Made by a program: the position numbers and the translations under genes
The notes under the pieces: generated by a model
Seen by the model: only the letters and a program-made list of their open reading frames with translations
Database searches by the model: none
What the model was told of the DNA's origin: nothing
Part shown: in pieces, positions 19,168 through 30,066 of the stretch
Position numbering within the stretch: the stretch's first letter is position 1
How the letters are laid out: each line of letters starts with the position of its first letter
Assembly: GCF_014137945.1 (NCBI RefSeq)
Contig: NZ_JACGWX010000002.1
Coordinates: forward strand, 372,001 to 436,000
Source: Microcella alkalica
GTDB taxonomy: Bacteria; Actinomycetota; Actinomycetes; Actinomycetales; Microbacteriaceae
Reading direction: 5' to 3'
Length of the DNA: 64,000 nt

Positions 19168-20919
19168 ATGGCCGAGCGCCCCGATCGACCCGAGCGCGAC
19201 CGCGATCGACCCCGCCGAGACGATCGGCCGTCGACCGGGAGCGGCCGTGGCGGCGCCGGCGGCGCGCCCCGGAGCGGTGCGACGGGCGGACCTCGCGGCG
19301 GTGCGGCCGGCACCGGCAGCTCGGGCGGCGGCGCTCGCTCGGGTGCCGGCGCGTCACGCCCCCCTCGGGAGGGCGACGCGCCCCGCGGAGATCGCCCGTG
19401 GAAGCGTGATGGCGAGGCCCCGCGTCGCGACCACCCGTGGAAGCGCGATGGCGAGGCGCCGCGTGGTGCTCGTCCGGATCGCACCGAGCGTTCCCGTCGG
19501 GAGGGCGACGCGCCTCGCAGTGACCGTCCGTGGAAGAAGGACGGCGCCTCGAGCGGAGATCGCCCGTGGAAGCGTGATGGTGAGGCGCCGCGTCGGGACC
19601 AGCCGTGGAAGCGCGATGGCGAGGCGCCGCGTGGTGCTCGTCCGAATCGCACCGATCGGCCCCGCCGTGACGGCGACGCGCCTCGGAGTGATCGTCCGTG
19701 GAAGAAGGACGGCGCCTCGAGCGGAGATCGCCCGTGGAAGCGTGATGGTGAGGCGCCGCGTCGGGACCAGCCGTGGAAGCGCGATGACGAGGCCCCGCGC
19801 GGGGCTCGTCCGGATCGCTCCGATCGTCCGCGCCGCGATGGAGAGGCACCCCGAGGCGACCGGCCGTGGAAGAAGGACGGCCCGTCGAGTGGGGATCGTC
19901 CCTGGAAGAAGGACGGCGCCCCGAGCGGGGACCGCCCCTGGAAGCGCGACGGCGATGCGCCGCGATACGACCGGCCGCGGCGCGATGACGCGCCGCGGGG
20001 CGCGCGGCCCGAGCGCAGCGACCGTCCGGCTCGGAGCGCGGGGGCGCGCCAGGAGGGCGTGCGGACGCGCCGCACGGACGAGGAGGAGGCTCCTCGTCAC
20101 ATCGACCCGAGCATCCCCGAGGTCGTCACGGGGCGCGAGCTCGACAAGAGCGCCCGCTTCGAGCTCAAGACGCTCAGCAAGGAGAATGCCGACCGCGTCG
20201 CGCAGCACCTCGTGATGGCGGCGACCCTCATCGAGGAGGACGCGGCGCTCGCGCACGAGCACGCTCTCGCCGCGGGCCGTCGGGCGGGCCGCGTCGCGGT
20301 CGTGCGCGAAACCCTCGCGATAACGGCGTACGCAACGGGCGATTTCGCGCTCGCGCTGCGCGAGCTGCGCACCTATCGCCGGCTTTCCGGGTCGAACGAG
20401 CAGCTTCCGCTCATGGTCGACTGCGAGCGGGGCCTCGGCCGCCCCGAGAAGGGTCTCGAGCTCGGGCGGTCCGTCGACCGATCGACGCTCAGCATCCCCA
20501 CCAGAGTCGAGCTCGCGATCGCGATGTCGGGCGCGCGCCTCGATCTCGGTCAGAACGAGCTCGCGCTCACCGAGCTCGAGATCCCGCAGCTCGACCCGAT
20601 GACCGCCTACAGCTACAGCCCGGCGCTCTTCGACGCGTACGCGGTGGTGCTCGCCGAGCTCGGGCGCGATGAGGAGGCAGCGACGTGGGCCGCCCGTGCC
20701 GACGTCGCCGCGCAGGCGATCGGCGACGCCGAGGGCGACGTCGACGAGATCATGGAGATCGTCGAGGAGGAGCTCGAGGAGCTTGAGGGTGAACCGGCAC
20801 CCGAGCCCACCGTTGAGCGGGTCGCGGAGCGAGCAGCCGAGGCCGTCGACGCGACGCACGAGGAGGACGACGACCGCACTGAGGCGGGCGAGGTCGAGGA
20901 GGGCGAGGATGCTCGGTAG
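19168..20919 (+). CDS. Repeat-rich basic protein with C-terminal TPR-like domain
   Basis: 583 aa in two parts. Residues about 1-305 are low-complexity, rich in R, D, G, P and K, with 11 copies of PWK(R/K)D(G/D); the core is three DNA units with an exact 168-bp (56-aa) period starting at 19531, 19699 and 19867. Residues about 310-530 form a helical TPR-like domain (HIDPSIPEVVTGRELDKSAR onward), followed by an acidic tail. Proteins with this C-terminal domain are common in Actinobacteria downstream of rRNA or tyrS, and are sometimes misnamed replicase. The basic N-terminus suggests RNA binding (inference). AGGAG lies before the ATG. Confidence 0.8.
   Translation: MAERPDRPERDRDRPRRDDRPSTGSGRGGAGGAPRSGATGGPRGGAAGTGSSGGGARSGAGASRPPREGDAPRGDRPWKRDGEAPRRDHPWKRDGEAPRGARPDRTERSRREGDAPRSDRPWKKDGASSGDRPWKRDGEAPRRDQPWKRDGEAPRGARPNRTDRPRRDGDAPRSDRPWKKDGASSGDRPWKRDGEAPRRDQPWKRDDEAPRGARPDRSDRPRRDGEAPRGDRPWKKDGPSSGDRPWKKDGAPSGDRPWKRDGDAPRYDRPRRDDAPRGARPERSDRPARSAGARQEGVRTRRTDEEEAPRHIDPSIPEVVTGRELDKSARFELKTLSKENADRVAQHLVMAATLIEEDAALAHEHALAAGRRAGRVAVVRETLAITAYATGDFALALRELRTYRRLSGSNEQLPLMVDCERGLGRPEKGLELGRSVDRSTLSIPTRVELAIAMSGARLDLGQNELALTELEIPQLDPMTAYSYSPALFDAYAVVLAELGRDEEAATWAARADVAAQAIGDAEGDVDEIMEIVEEELEELEGEPAPEPTVERVAERAAEAVDATHEEDDDRTEAGEVEEGEDAR
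19363..20034 (+). repeat. 168-bp tandem repeat inside a coding region
   Basis: Three full units (from 19531, 19699 and 19867) and a partial earlier one encode DRPWKKDG...DRPWKRDG...QPWKRDG blocks. Units 1 and 2 are nearly identical at the DNA level, so unit number may vary between strains by slippage or recombination. Confidence 0.85.
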
Positions 20920-21937
20920 GTTCCGCAAGGCGGCCCCGACGCCGCTGACCGACCGGGATGCCCTGCTCTTCGACCTCGATGGCGTCGTCTACACCGGCCC
21001 CGGCGCCATCCCGCACGCAGTCGAGTCGATCAATCGTGCGGCCGAGCAGCTGCGGGTCGGCTACATCACGAACAACGCCTCGCGCACCGACGAGTCGGTC
21101 GCCGAGCACCTCCGCGAGCTGGGCCTGCACGTCACGGCGCCGGACGTCGTGACGAGCCCGCAGGCCGCGGTCCGCGTGCTCGCGACGCTCGTCGAGCCAG
21201 GGTCGCGCATCCTCGTCGTCGGGGGCGACGGCCTCGTGAGCGAGGTCGAGAACGCGGGGTTCGTGGTGACGCGATCGGCCGAGGACGACCCGGCCGCGGT
21301 CATCCAGGGCTTCGCGCCGCACGTCGGATGGGAGCACCTCGCGGAGGCGAGCTTCGCCCTGCACACCGGGATCCCGTGGGTCGCGACCAACACCGACTGG
21401 ACGATCCCCGTCGCCCGCGGCATCGCGCCCGGCAACGGCACGCTCGTCTCGGCCGTGCACCTCGCCGTCGGACGCCTGCCCGTGTTCGCGGGCAAGCCTG
21501 AGAAGGCGATCTTCGACGTCGCCGCCGAGCGGTTCGGGGCATCCCGCGCCCTCGTCGTCGGCGACCGCCTCGACACCGACATCCTCGGAGGCAACCGGGC
21601 CGGCATGGCCACCGCGCTCGTGCTCACCGGCATCGATCGCGCGAAGCAGGTGCTCGCGGCGAACGCGACGATGCGGCCGACGTACATCCTCGACGACCTG
21701 CGCGGGCTCTTCGAGCCGTACCCGGAGGTGCGCGAGACGACCGATTCCGACGGCGTGCGCACGATCGAGGTCGGTGAGACGGTCGTGATGATGCGCGAGA
21801 ACGTCGTGCGCGTCGCCTCGCGCGGGCGCGACGACCTCGATCTGCTGCGGGCGGGCGCGGCCGCGATCCACGGCAGCGGGCTGCAGATCTACGGGGTCGA
21901 CGTCGATCCGGCGCTGCTCGCCCTCGCCGGCGGCTGA
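20909..21937 (+). CDS. HAD-superfamily IIA hydrolase (NagD/PGP-like)
   Basis: 342 aa. HAD motif I DLDGVV has the nucleophile D22 and acid/base D24 (FDLDGVVYTG); motif II is ITNNAS; motif III lysine is in VFAGKPEKAIF; motif IV is VVGDRLDTDILGG. The C2-type cap between motifs II and III places it in subclass IIA with 4-nitrophenylphosphatase and phosphoglycolate phosphatase relatives; true substrate unknown. Its ATG overlaps the preceding gene by 11 nt, with GAGGAGGG as ribosome site. About 75 residues follow motif IV, longer than minimal IIA enzymes. Confidence 0.9.
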   Translation: MLGRFRKAAPTPLTDRDALLFDLDGVVYTGPGAIPHAVESINRAAEQLRVGYITNNASRTDESVAEHLRELGLHVTAPDVVTSPQAAVRVLATLVEPGSRILVVGGDGLVSEVENAGFVVTRSAEDDPAAVIQGFAPHVGWEHLAEASFALHTGIPWVATNTDWTIPVARGIAPGNGTLVSAVHLAVGRLPVFAGKPEKAIFDVAAERFGASRALVVGDRLDTDILGGNRAGMATALVLTGIDRAKQVLAANATMRPTYILDDLRGLFEPYPEVRETTDSDGVRTIEVGETVVMMRENVVRVASRGRDDLDLLRAGAAAIHGSGLQIYGVDVDPALLALAGG

Positions 21938-21941
21938 GGCG

Positions 21942-21947
21942 TAGTCT
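21942..21947 (+). promoter_or_regulatory. -10 hexamer of a leaderless promoter
   Basis: TAGTCT, 6 nt, then the ATG at 21954; no Shine-Dalgarno sequence. Confidence 0.55.
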
Positions 21948-21953
21948 CGAGCC

Positions 21954-22172
21954 ATGAGCGACGACGGCGATCTCACTCCGACCGGCGACAGCCCGATCAC
22001 GACGCCCCACGTCGTGCACGCGACCCAGGTCGACGACGCGTTCCTCACGCGCATCGCGCTCATCGAGGACCAGCCGCTCGGCGACCGGGCGACGGCGTTC
22101 CGGCAGCTGACCGACGAGCTGTACGCGCACCTGGACGGCACCGACGGCGACGCCCACCGGCCGGGCGCCTGA
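21954..22172 (+). CDS. Small conserved acidic protein
   Basis: 72 aa, unknown function. Core: VDDAFLTRIALIEDQPLGDRATAFRQLTDELYAHLD, a two-helix pattern, with disordered ends. I recall small proteins of this kind between the HAD phosphatase and tlyA in related genomes, which together with a proper leaderless start supports a real gene. No enzymatic motif. Confidence 0.8.
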   Translation: MSDDGDLTPTGDSPITTPHVVHATQVDDAFLTRIALIEDQPLGDRATAFRQLTDELYAHLDGTDGDAHRPGA

Positions 22173-22192
22173 CCGCCGCGTCTGAGCTCGTC

Positions 22193-23041
22193 GTGACGGA
22201 TCCGTTCGACCCCGAGTCGGCCGCGCCCGGTGCCCCCGTGCGGCTCGATGCTGCGCTCGTGGCGCGCGGACTGGCTCGCAGCCGCGCCACGGCCCGCGCC
22301 GCGATCGAGTCGGGGCGCGTCCGCGTCGACGGCGGCGCGGTCGTCAAGGCCGCGCATCCCGTGATCGCCTCGTCGGTCATCGTCGTCGAGGGCGAGGACC
22401 ACCACGTGAGCCGCGCGGCCCACAAGCTCATCGCCGCGCTCGACTCCAGCGGCATCGATCCGGCCAGGATGCTCTGCCTCGACCTCGGCGCCAGCACGGG
22501 CGGATTCACCCAGGTGCTGCTCGAGCGCGGCGCGCGGAAGGTCATCGCGCTCGACGTCGGGCACGGACAGCTCGCTCCGAGCATCGCCCTCGACCCCCGC
22601 GTCGTGGTCGTCGAGGGCGAGAATGCGCGGCATCTGACTGCCGAGCGGCTCGCCGAGGTGAGCGGGGTCACTGAGCGTCCGGAGCTCGTCGTGGGCGACC
22701 TGAGCTTCATCTCGCTCGCGCACATCCTGCCCGCGATCGTCGAGACGGTCGGCACCGGAAGCCCGATCATCCTGCTCGTGAAGCCGCAGTTCGAGGTGGG
22801 TCGCACGGGGATCCGCGAGGGCATCGTGCACGAGTCGGCGCTGCGGGAGGACGCGATCATGGGCGTCCTGTGGGCGGCGTTCGACCTCGGGCTGCTCGCG
22901 AGCGACGTCCGCTCCTCGCCGATCGCGGGGACGAACGGCAATTCCGAGTATCTGGCCGTCTTCCGGCCGGGCGCTGGGGAGCATCCGACAGAATGGAGGA
23001 GCCGCGTCGCTTCGATCGCGCGAGCGGCGCCCGACCCGTGA
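22193..23041 (+). CDS. tlyA: TlyA-type 2'-O-methyltransferase
   Basis: 282 aa. An N-terminal S4 RNA-binding domain (about 15-75: RLDAALVARGLARSRATAR) is followed by an FtsJ-like methyltransferase with the SAM loop CLDLGASTGGFTQVLL and the catalytic lysine in LLVKPQFEVG. In Mycobacterium TlyA methylates 16S C1409 and 23S C1920 and confers capreomycin sensitivity; the same role is expected here. GTG at 22193 follows the small gene by 20 nt. Confidence 0.93.
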   Translation: MTDPFDPESAAPGAPVRLDAALVARGLARSRATARAAIESGRVRVDGGAVVKAAHPVIASSVIVVEGEDHHVSRAAHKLIAALDSSGIDPARMLCLDLGASTGGFTQVLLERGARKVIALDVGHGQLAPSIALDPRVVVVEGENARHLTAERLAEVSGVTERPELVVGDLSFISLAHILPAIVETVGTGSPIILLVKPQFEVGRTGIREGIVHESALREDAIMGVLWAAFDLGLLASDVRSSPIAGTNGNSEYLAVFRPGAGEHPTEWRSRVASIARAAPDP

Positions 23042-23053
23042 GGAAGGCTCCCC

Positions 23054-24052
23054 GTGACCGCTCGCCACATCCTCGTCGTCGCCCATACGGGGCGGCGCGA
23101 GACGCTCGACGCGGCTGTCGCGGTGTGCGGGCTCCTGCGTGACGCAGGCGTCGTCCCCGTTGTCGACCCCGAGGCGCTCAACGATCTGCGGGGGGCGACG
23201 GGCGGCCACGAGTTCCGTGTGCTCGGCACCGACCCCGCTGCGGGCGAGATCGGCGTGGGCGACATCGAGCTCGCGATCGTGCTCGGCGGCGACGGCACCA
23301 TCCTGCGTGCGGCCGAGCTCGTGCGCGGGGGCAGCGCTCCGCTCCTCGGCATCAACCTCGGCCACGTCGGCTTCCTCGCCGAGAGCGAGCGCGACGACCT
23401 CGGCTCCGCCGTCGGCCGGGCCCTCGATCGCGACTACCTCGTCGAGGAGCGCATGACGCTCTCGGTGCGGGTGAAGCTCGACAACGAGATCATCCACGAG
23501 ACGTGGGCCCTCAACGAGGCGACCGTCGAGAAGGCGAGCCGTGAGCGCATGCTCGACGTCGTCGTCGAGGTCGACGGCCGCCCCCTGTCGAGCTTCGGCT
23601 GCGACGGCGTCGTCATGGCCACGCCGACCGGCTCGACCGCCTACGCGTTCTCGGCCGGCGGCCCGATCGTGTGGCCGAGCCTCGACGCGCTGCTGCTCGT
23701 GCCGCTCAGCGCGCACGCGCTCTTCGCCCGCCCGCTCGTCGTCGGACCCAACTCCTCTCTCGCCGTCGAACTGCTCGACCGAACTCCCGGGCTCGGCATC
23801 CTGTGGTGCGACGGGCGCCGCGCCTTCGACCTGCCGATCGGCGCGCGCGTCGTCGCTCGCCGATCGTCCACCCCTGTGCGCCTTGCGCGCCTGCACCAGG
23901 GGCCGTTCACCGACCGGCTCGTGAGAAAGTTCGCGCTGCCGGTCACCGGTTGGCGCGGGCCGATCGATCCGCCGACCGACGCCGCTCCCGCGACCGGAGC
24001 GATCGCGCTTCCGCGACCGGGCGCCACGGCGGGGGGAGGCGCGGGGGCGTGA
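23054..24052 (+). CDS. nadK: NAD kinase
   Basis: ATP- or polyphosphate-dependent phosphorylation of NAD to NADP. 332 aa. Signature GGDGT at residues 78-82 (VLGGDGTIL), NE-x-E-like LNEATVEKA and the GSTAY block TPTGSTAYAFSAGGPIV. About 35 extra C-terminal residues (rich in P, A and G) are not part of the fold. GTG start with AAGGCTCC nearby. The stop overlaps the recN GTG. The tlyA-nadK-recN order is classic for Actinobacteria. Confidence 0.96.
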   Translation: MTARHILVVAHTGRRETLDAAVAVCGLLRDAGVVPVVDPEALNDLRGATGGHEFRVLGTDPAAGEIGVGDIELAIVLGGDGTILRAAELVRGGSAPLLGINLGHVGFLAESERDDLGSAVGRALDRDYLVEERMTLSVRVKLDNEIIHETWALNEATVEKASRERMLDVVVEVDGRPLSSFGCDGVVMATPTGSTAYAFSAGGPIVWPSLDALLLVPLSAHALFARPLVVGPNSSLAVELLDRTPGLGILWCDGRRAFDLPIGARVVARRSSTPVRLARLHQGPFTDRLVRKFALPVTGWRGPIDPPTDAAPATGAIALPRPGATAGGGAGA

Positions 24053-25749
24053 TCGACGAGATCAGCATCCGCAGTCTCGGCGTCATCGATGAGGCCACGC
24101 TGCCGCTCGGGCCGGGTTTCACGGCGCTCACGGGCGAGACGGGCGCCGGAAAGACGATGGTCGTCACCGCTCTCGGGCTGCTTCTGGGCTCGCGCGCCGA
24201 CTCCGGCGCCGTCCGCCTCGGCAGCGACCAGGCACTCATCGAGGGCCGCTGGCGCGTCGACCCCGATGGCGCCGTCGCCGAGCGCGTGCGGGATGCCGGA
24301 GGCGACATCGACGGCGATGAACTGATCCTGAGCCGCTCGCTCTCGATCGAGGGCCGCAGCCGCGCGGTGGTCGGCGGCCGCTCCGCCCCCGTCGGGGTGC
24401 TCACCGAGATCGGCGAGCAGCTCGTCGTCGTCCACGGCCAGAGCGATCAGCTGCGCCTGCGCTCGACCGCGGCGCAGCGCGACACGCTCGACCGCTTCGC
24501 GGGCGCCGAGCTGCAGACGGTGCTCGGCGACTACCGCGAGGTGCACGAGCGCTGGCTCGAGGCGCGCGCCGACCTCGACACGCTCGTCGCCCACCGCGAG
24601 GCGCGCGTGCGGGAGGCGGAGGAGCTGCGTCTCGCTCTCGACGAGATCGAGGCGGCGGTGCCCCAGCGCGGGGAGGACGACGAGCTCGCCGCGCGCGCCG
24701 ATCGGCTCGCGAACGTCGAAGACCTCCGACTCGCGGCGGCTCAGGCTCACGAGCTGCTGTCGAGCGAGTCGCTCGACGACGGCCGCGATGCCGTGACCCT
24801 CGTCGAGGCCGCGCGTCGCGCCGTCGACCGGGTCGCTGCACACGACGCCCAGCTCGAGCCCATCGTCGAGGCGATCGCCAACGCCGGCTACGTGCTCGGC
24901 GAGACCGCCGTCCAGCTCTCCGGCTACCTCGCCTCGCTCGACACCGACGGCGGCCGCGAGCTCGAGGTCGTGCAGGAGCGCCGCGCCGAGCTCTCCGCAC
25001 TCGTCCGCAAGCACGGGTCGAGCCTGGACGACGTGATCGACACTCTCGAGCAGGGCTCGGCTCGACTGCTCGAGCTCGACCAGGACGACCTGCGGGTCGA
25101 GCGCCTGCGCGCGAGCGTCGACGCCGACCTCTCAGCGCTCACCGCGCTCGCCGAACGGCTCACGGAGCTGCGGAGAGCGGCGGCCGAGCGACTGGGCGAC
25201 GCCGTCACGGCCGAACTCGCCGCGCTCGCGATGCCGAACGCGCGCCTCACGGTCGAGGTGACGACGCGCGACGACTTCGCCGGGCACGGTCGCGATGACG
25301 TCGTCATCCTGCTGCGGCCCCACGCGGGCGCCGAGCCCCGGCCGATCGCGAAGGGCGCGAGCGGCGGCGAGCTGTCGCGCGTCATGCTCGCCCTCGAGGT
25401 CGTCATCGCCGGAATCGACCCCGTGCCGACGCTCATCTTCGACGAGGTCGACGCGGGCGTCGGCGGCGCGAGCGCGATCGAGATCGGCCGGCGGCTCGCG
25501 CGCCTCGCCGAGACCGCGCAGGTCATCGTCGTCACCCACCTCGCGCAGGTCGCCGCGTTCGCGACGAACCACCTGCGGGTGATCAAGGGCGACGACGGCG
25601 AGGTGACCGCGTCGAGCGTGCAGCAGCTCGAGGGGGAGGAGCGCATCGCCGAGATGGCGCGCCTGCTCAGTGGGCTCCCCGACAGCGAGAGCGGACTCGC
25701 CCACGCGCGCGAGCTCATCGACGTCGCTCAGGAGCGCGCCAGGGCTTAG
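24049..25749 (+). CDS. recN: DNA repair protein RecN
   Basis: SMC-like ATPase acting early at double-strand breaks. 566 aa. Walker A is GETGAGKT at residues 29-36; a long central coiled coil runs about 145-370; the ABC signature is [16 protein letters not shown], followed by Walker [13 protein letters not shown] and the switch histidine in [12 protein letters not shown]. The GTG at 24049 overlaps the nadK stop (GTGA). I see no obvious LexA box since it is internal to the operon. Confidence 0.96.
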   Translation: MIDEISIRSLGVIDEATLPLGPGFTALTGETGAGKTMVVTALGLLLGSRADSGAVRLGSDQALIEGRWRVDPDGAVAERVRDAGGDIDGDELILSRSLSIEGRSRAVVGGRSAPVGVLTEIGEQLVVVHGQSDQLRLRSTAAQRDTLDRFAGAELQTVLGDYREVHERWLEARADLDTLVAHREARVREAEELRLALDEIEAAVPQRGEDDELAARADRLANVEDLRLAAAQAHELLSSESLDDGRDAVTLVEAARRAVDRVAAHDAQLEPIVEAIANAGYVLGETAVQLSGYLASLDTDGGRELEVVQERRAELSALVRKHGSSLDDVIDTLEQGSARLLELDQDDLRVERLRASVDADLSALTALAERLTELRRAAAERLGDAVTAELAALAMPNARLTVEVTTRDDFAGHGRDDVVILLRPHAGAEPRPIAKGASGGELSRVMLALEVVIAGIDPVPTLIFDEVDAGVGGASAIEIGRRLARLAETAQVIVVTHLAQVAAFATNHLRVIKGDDGEVTASSVQQLEGEERIAEMARLLSGLPDSESGLAHARELIDVAQERARA

Positions 25750-25787
25750 CGCCCCGCGCGCCCGCAGGCGTCGGGTCGGGGTTGCGC

Positions 25788-26684
25788 TCAGTCCAGGCGC
25801 TCGACCGGCACCGTGACGACCTCGCCGCCGCCGACCGAGCGCTCGATCGTCACGCGCGCCGACGCGATCACGTCAGGGTCGAACCCATCGACCGGCGGCA
25901 GGCGGCTCGTCGTCGGCGCGATGTCGGCCGTGCACGCACCCGCGGGCCGTTCGCGCACGGTGATCGCCAGCACGTCGCCCTCCACCGCTGCGGCGATCGG
26001 CAGGAGCGGGCAGCTCGAGCTGCCGTAGGTCACGAGCGTGACCGGCTCACCGGGGCCGCGGGCGAGAACCCGCGGTGCGAACTGCTCGTACGCCGGCGGA
26101 GGCATCGGCATACCGTATGCCAACCCAGACTCGAACGACTCGGCGATCGACTGGAACCAGCCGCCGACGAGATCGACCGTCCACTCCGTCTGCGACACCT
26201 CGCCGCCGACGTGCGCGAAAGCGTTCTCGACGAGCACGACCTCGGCCGTCTCGAGCTGACCGACGAGGCCGTCGGGCACGGCGAGCTCGTGAGCGCGGGG
26301 CGAGAGGTCGTCGGTGCAGCCCTCGGCGGGAGCCTGCTCGAAGCGCACGGCGACCGTGAACGCGTCGACCTCCTCGACCTCGGTCGCGTCGAAGACGCAC
26401 GACCCGCTGCCCCACGTGACGAGCCAGAACCGGTCGCCCTCCTGGGCGAGCCAGCCGACGGGCGGCGTCGGGTAGGTGTCGATGAGCGGGGGCGGGCCGG
26501 GGGCCTTCGCCTCGGGCCACCCCTGCTGCGCGGAGAGAGCGACGGATTCGGGCTTCGCACCCGGAGTCGCGCATCCGCCCACCGACGCGACGAGCACGAC
26601 GGAGACCGCGATGGCGAGCGCGCGACCGACGCCATCCCGCGTACGGCGGGAAAGCGACGGCATCCGAGGAGTTCTCGCGCTCAT
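25788..26684 (-). CDS. Predicted lipoprotein with a duplicated Cys-pair domain
   Basis: 298 aa. Signal: RR-containing n-region, hydrophobic [16 protein letters not shown], lipobox cysteine C38 in VGGC. The mature part has two related halves: [19 protein letters not shown]...GCTDDLSP and [19 protein letters not shown]...ACTADIAP, each with two cysteines at similar spacing. Function unknown; an extracytoplasmic protein anchored to the membrane. It lies opposite to and between recN and pyrG, genes often adjacent in relatives. A leaderless -10 (TACCGT, minus strand) ends 6 nt before the ATG. Confidence 0.8.
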   Translation of the reverse strand: MSARTPRMPSLSRRTRDGVGRALAIAVSVVLVASVGGCATPGAKPESVALSAQQGWPEAKAPGPPPLIDTYPTPPVGWLAQEGDRFWLVTWGSGSCVFDATEVEEVDAFTVAVRFEQAPAEGCTDDLSPRAHELAVPDGLVGQLETAEVVLVENAFAHVGGEVSQTEWTVDLVGGWFQSIAESFESGLAYGMPMPPPAYEQFAPRVLARGPGEPVTLVTYGSSSCPLLPIAAAVEGDVLAITVRERPAGACTADIAPTTSRLPPVDGFDPDVIASARVTIERSVGGGEVVTVPVERLD

Positions 26685-26690
26685 GCCTCG

Positions 26691-26696
26691 ACGGTA
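26691..26696 (-). promoter_or_regulatory. -10 hexamer of the lipoprotein gene
   Basis: TACCGT on the minus strand, then 6 nt and the ATG at 26684. Confidence 0.5.
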
Positions 26697-26742
26697 CGCT
26701 CACGGCGTGCGCGCGTCGAGGTGCGGCCGGTCACGATTCGGA

Positions 26743-26748
26743 TAGCAT
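26743..26748 (+). promoter_or_regulatory. -10 hexamer of the pyrG promoter
   Basis: TAGCAT with 8 nt to the GTG at 26757; no Shine-Dalgarno sequence. Confidence 0.5.
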
Positions 26749-26756
26749 GGAACCCC

Positions 26757-28462
<1,706 letters not shown>

Positions 28463-28466
<4 letters not shown>

Positions 28467-29080
28467 GCGCGACCGGGGCCGCGGGCGTGCACGGCGCCGC
28501 GGACGAGACGGCCGCCGACCTCCTGGCCGACGCGGCGCACTCGGTCGAGGTGCTCGACTCCGACGTCGCGTTCGACGGCAAGGTGTGGGATATCCGGCGC
28601 GAGCGCTTCGCCTACGGCGAGGTGACGCTCGTCCGCGAGTTCATGGAGCACCCGGGTGCTGTCGCCGTGCTCGTCATGGACGAGGCCGGGCGCGTGCTGC
28701 TCATCCAGCAGTACCGCCACCCCATCCAGGCGCGCGACTGGGAGCTGCCGGCGGGCCTGCTCGACGTCGAGGGGGAGGACCCCCTCGTCGCCGCCCAGCG
28801 CGAGCTCGCCGAGGAGGTCGACCTCGTCGCCGAGAACTGGGAGACCCTGCTGACCCTGCACACGAGCCCCGGCGGCTCGGACGAGGTCATCACCGTCTAC
28901 CTCGCGACGGGCCTCTCGCCCACCGAGGAGGTCTTCGCCCGCGAGGCGGAGGAGCTCGACATGACCCTGCGCTGGGTTCCGCTCGACGAGGCGGTCGACG
29001 CGGTGCTCGCCGGCCGCGTCCGCAACGGCATCATGATCGCCGCGGTGCTCGCCGCGCAGGCCCGGCTCACCCGCTCGTGA
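28463..29080 (+). CDS. Nudix hydrolase, ADP-ribose pyrophosphatase type
   Basis: 205 aa. The Nudix box is [24 protein letters not shown], with the metal-binding REL-x-EE core intact. A downstream proline-containing [17 protein letters not shown] loop is typical of ADP-ribose pyrophosphatases of the NudF group. GTG at 28463 overlaps the pyrG stop. Likely clears ADP-ribose and similar nucleotides in the cytoplasm. Confidence 0.92.
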
Positions 29081-30060
29081 CGCCGGGTGCCGCGATCGCG
29101 GGGGATGCCCCTCCGGCGCTCGTGCGCGCGATCGAGACGTATGTGAGGCACATCGCCCTCGAACGCGGGCGCAGCCCGCACACCGTGGCGGCGTACCGCC
29201 GCGACCTGCTCCGCTACGCCGCCTTCGTCGGCGGGCTCGGGCGCGAGGAGCCCGCCGACATCACGAGCGCCGACGTCGCGGCCTTCGTCACCGAGCTGCG
29301 CGACCCGAGCGGGCCCCTCGACGAGAGCGGAGCGGCTCCGGCCCCCGTGAGCGCGTCGAGCGCCGCGCGCATGCTGTCGAGCGTGCGCGGGTGGCACCGC
29401 TTCCTCGTCGAGGAGGGCATCCTCGTCTCCGACGTCGCGGTCGATCAGAAACCGCCCCGTCAGCCCAAGCGACTGCCGAAGGCGATCTCGATCGCCGACG
29501 TCGAGCGGCTGCTCGAGGCGTGCGCGGGCGACGACCCGCTCATGCTGCGCGACCGCGCCCTGCTCGAGCTGCTGTACGCGACGGGCGCCCGTGTGAGCGA
29601 GGCGATCGACCTCAACGTCGACGACGTGATCGGCGACGCCGCGCGCGTCGGCACGGCCGTGCGGCTCTTCGGCAAGGGTCGCAAGCAGCGCATCGTGCCG
29701 CTCGGCCGGTATGCGCAGGAGGCTCTCGACGCCTATCTCGTGCGGGCGCGTCCGCTCGTCGCGCCGCGCGGGGCGGCGACGCCGGCGCTCTTCCTCGGCG
29801 CGCGCGGGGCGCGGCTGAGTCGGCAGTCGGCGTGGCTCGTGATCCGCGCCGCGGCCGAGCGCGTGCACCTCGACGTCGAGCTCTCGCCGCACACCCTGCG
29901 CCACTCGTTCGCGACGCACCTCATCGAGGGCGGCGCGGACGTCCGCGTGGTGCAGGAGCTCCTCGGCCATGCGAGCGTCGCCACGACGCAGATCTACACG
30001 CTCGTCACCGCCGACGCGATGCGCGAGGCGTGGGCGCTCGCTCACCCGCGCGCGCGGTAG
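29077..30060 (+). CDS. xerD: Tyrosine recombinase XerD
   Basis: Site-specific recombinase resolving chromosome dimers at dif with XerC. 327 aa. N-terminal SAM-like core-binding domain (about 15-125), C-terminal catalytic domain with the arginine in ATGARVSEAI, the SPHTLRHSFATHLIEGG histidine-arginine block, LLGHASVATT and the nucleophilic tyrosine in TQIYT near residue 312. GTG overlaps the Nudix stop. Housekeeping location (recN-pyrG-nudix-xerD, then parA after an inserted array) argues for XerD and not a phage integrase. Confidence 0.93.
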   Translation: MTPGAAIAGDAPPALVRAIETYVRHIALERGRSPHTVAAYRRDLLRYAAFVGGLGREEPADITSADVAAFVTELRDPSGPLDESGAAPAPVSASSAARMLSSVRGWHRFLVEEGILVSDVAVDQKPPRQPKRLPKAISIADVERLLEACAGDDPLMLRDRALLELLYATGARVSEAIDLNVDDVIGDAARVGTAVRLFGKGRKQRIVPLGRYAQEALDAYLVRARPLVAPRGAATPALFLGARGARLSRQSAWLVIRAAAERVHLDVELSPHTLRHSFATHLIEGGADVRVVQELLGHASVATTQIYTLVTADAMREAWALAHPRAR

Positions 30061-30066
30061 CGGCGA

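Noticed and set aside
19363-20034. Regular repeats as a CRISPR array
   Set aside because: The 168-bp units are contiguous, coding and in frame, without unique spacers.
20750-23896. A 1048-codon open frame on the minus strand
   Set aside because: It lies antisense to five well-supported genes (repeat protein end, HAD, small gene, tlyA, nadK). Long antisense frames are expected at this GC content, and its composition (R, A, D, G-rich) is not protein-like.
29077-30060. XerD as a mobile-element integrase
   Set aside because: It is coupled to pyrG-nudix in the usual housekeeping order and has normal base composition; no att repeats nearby.
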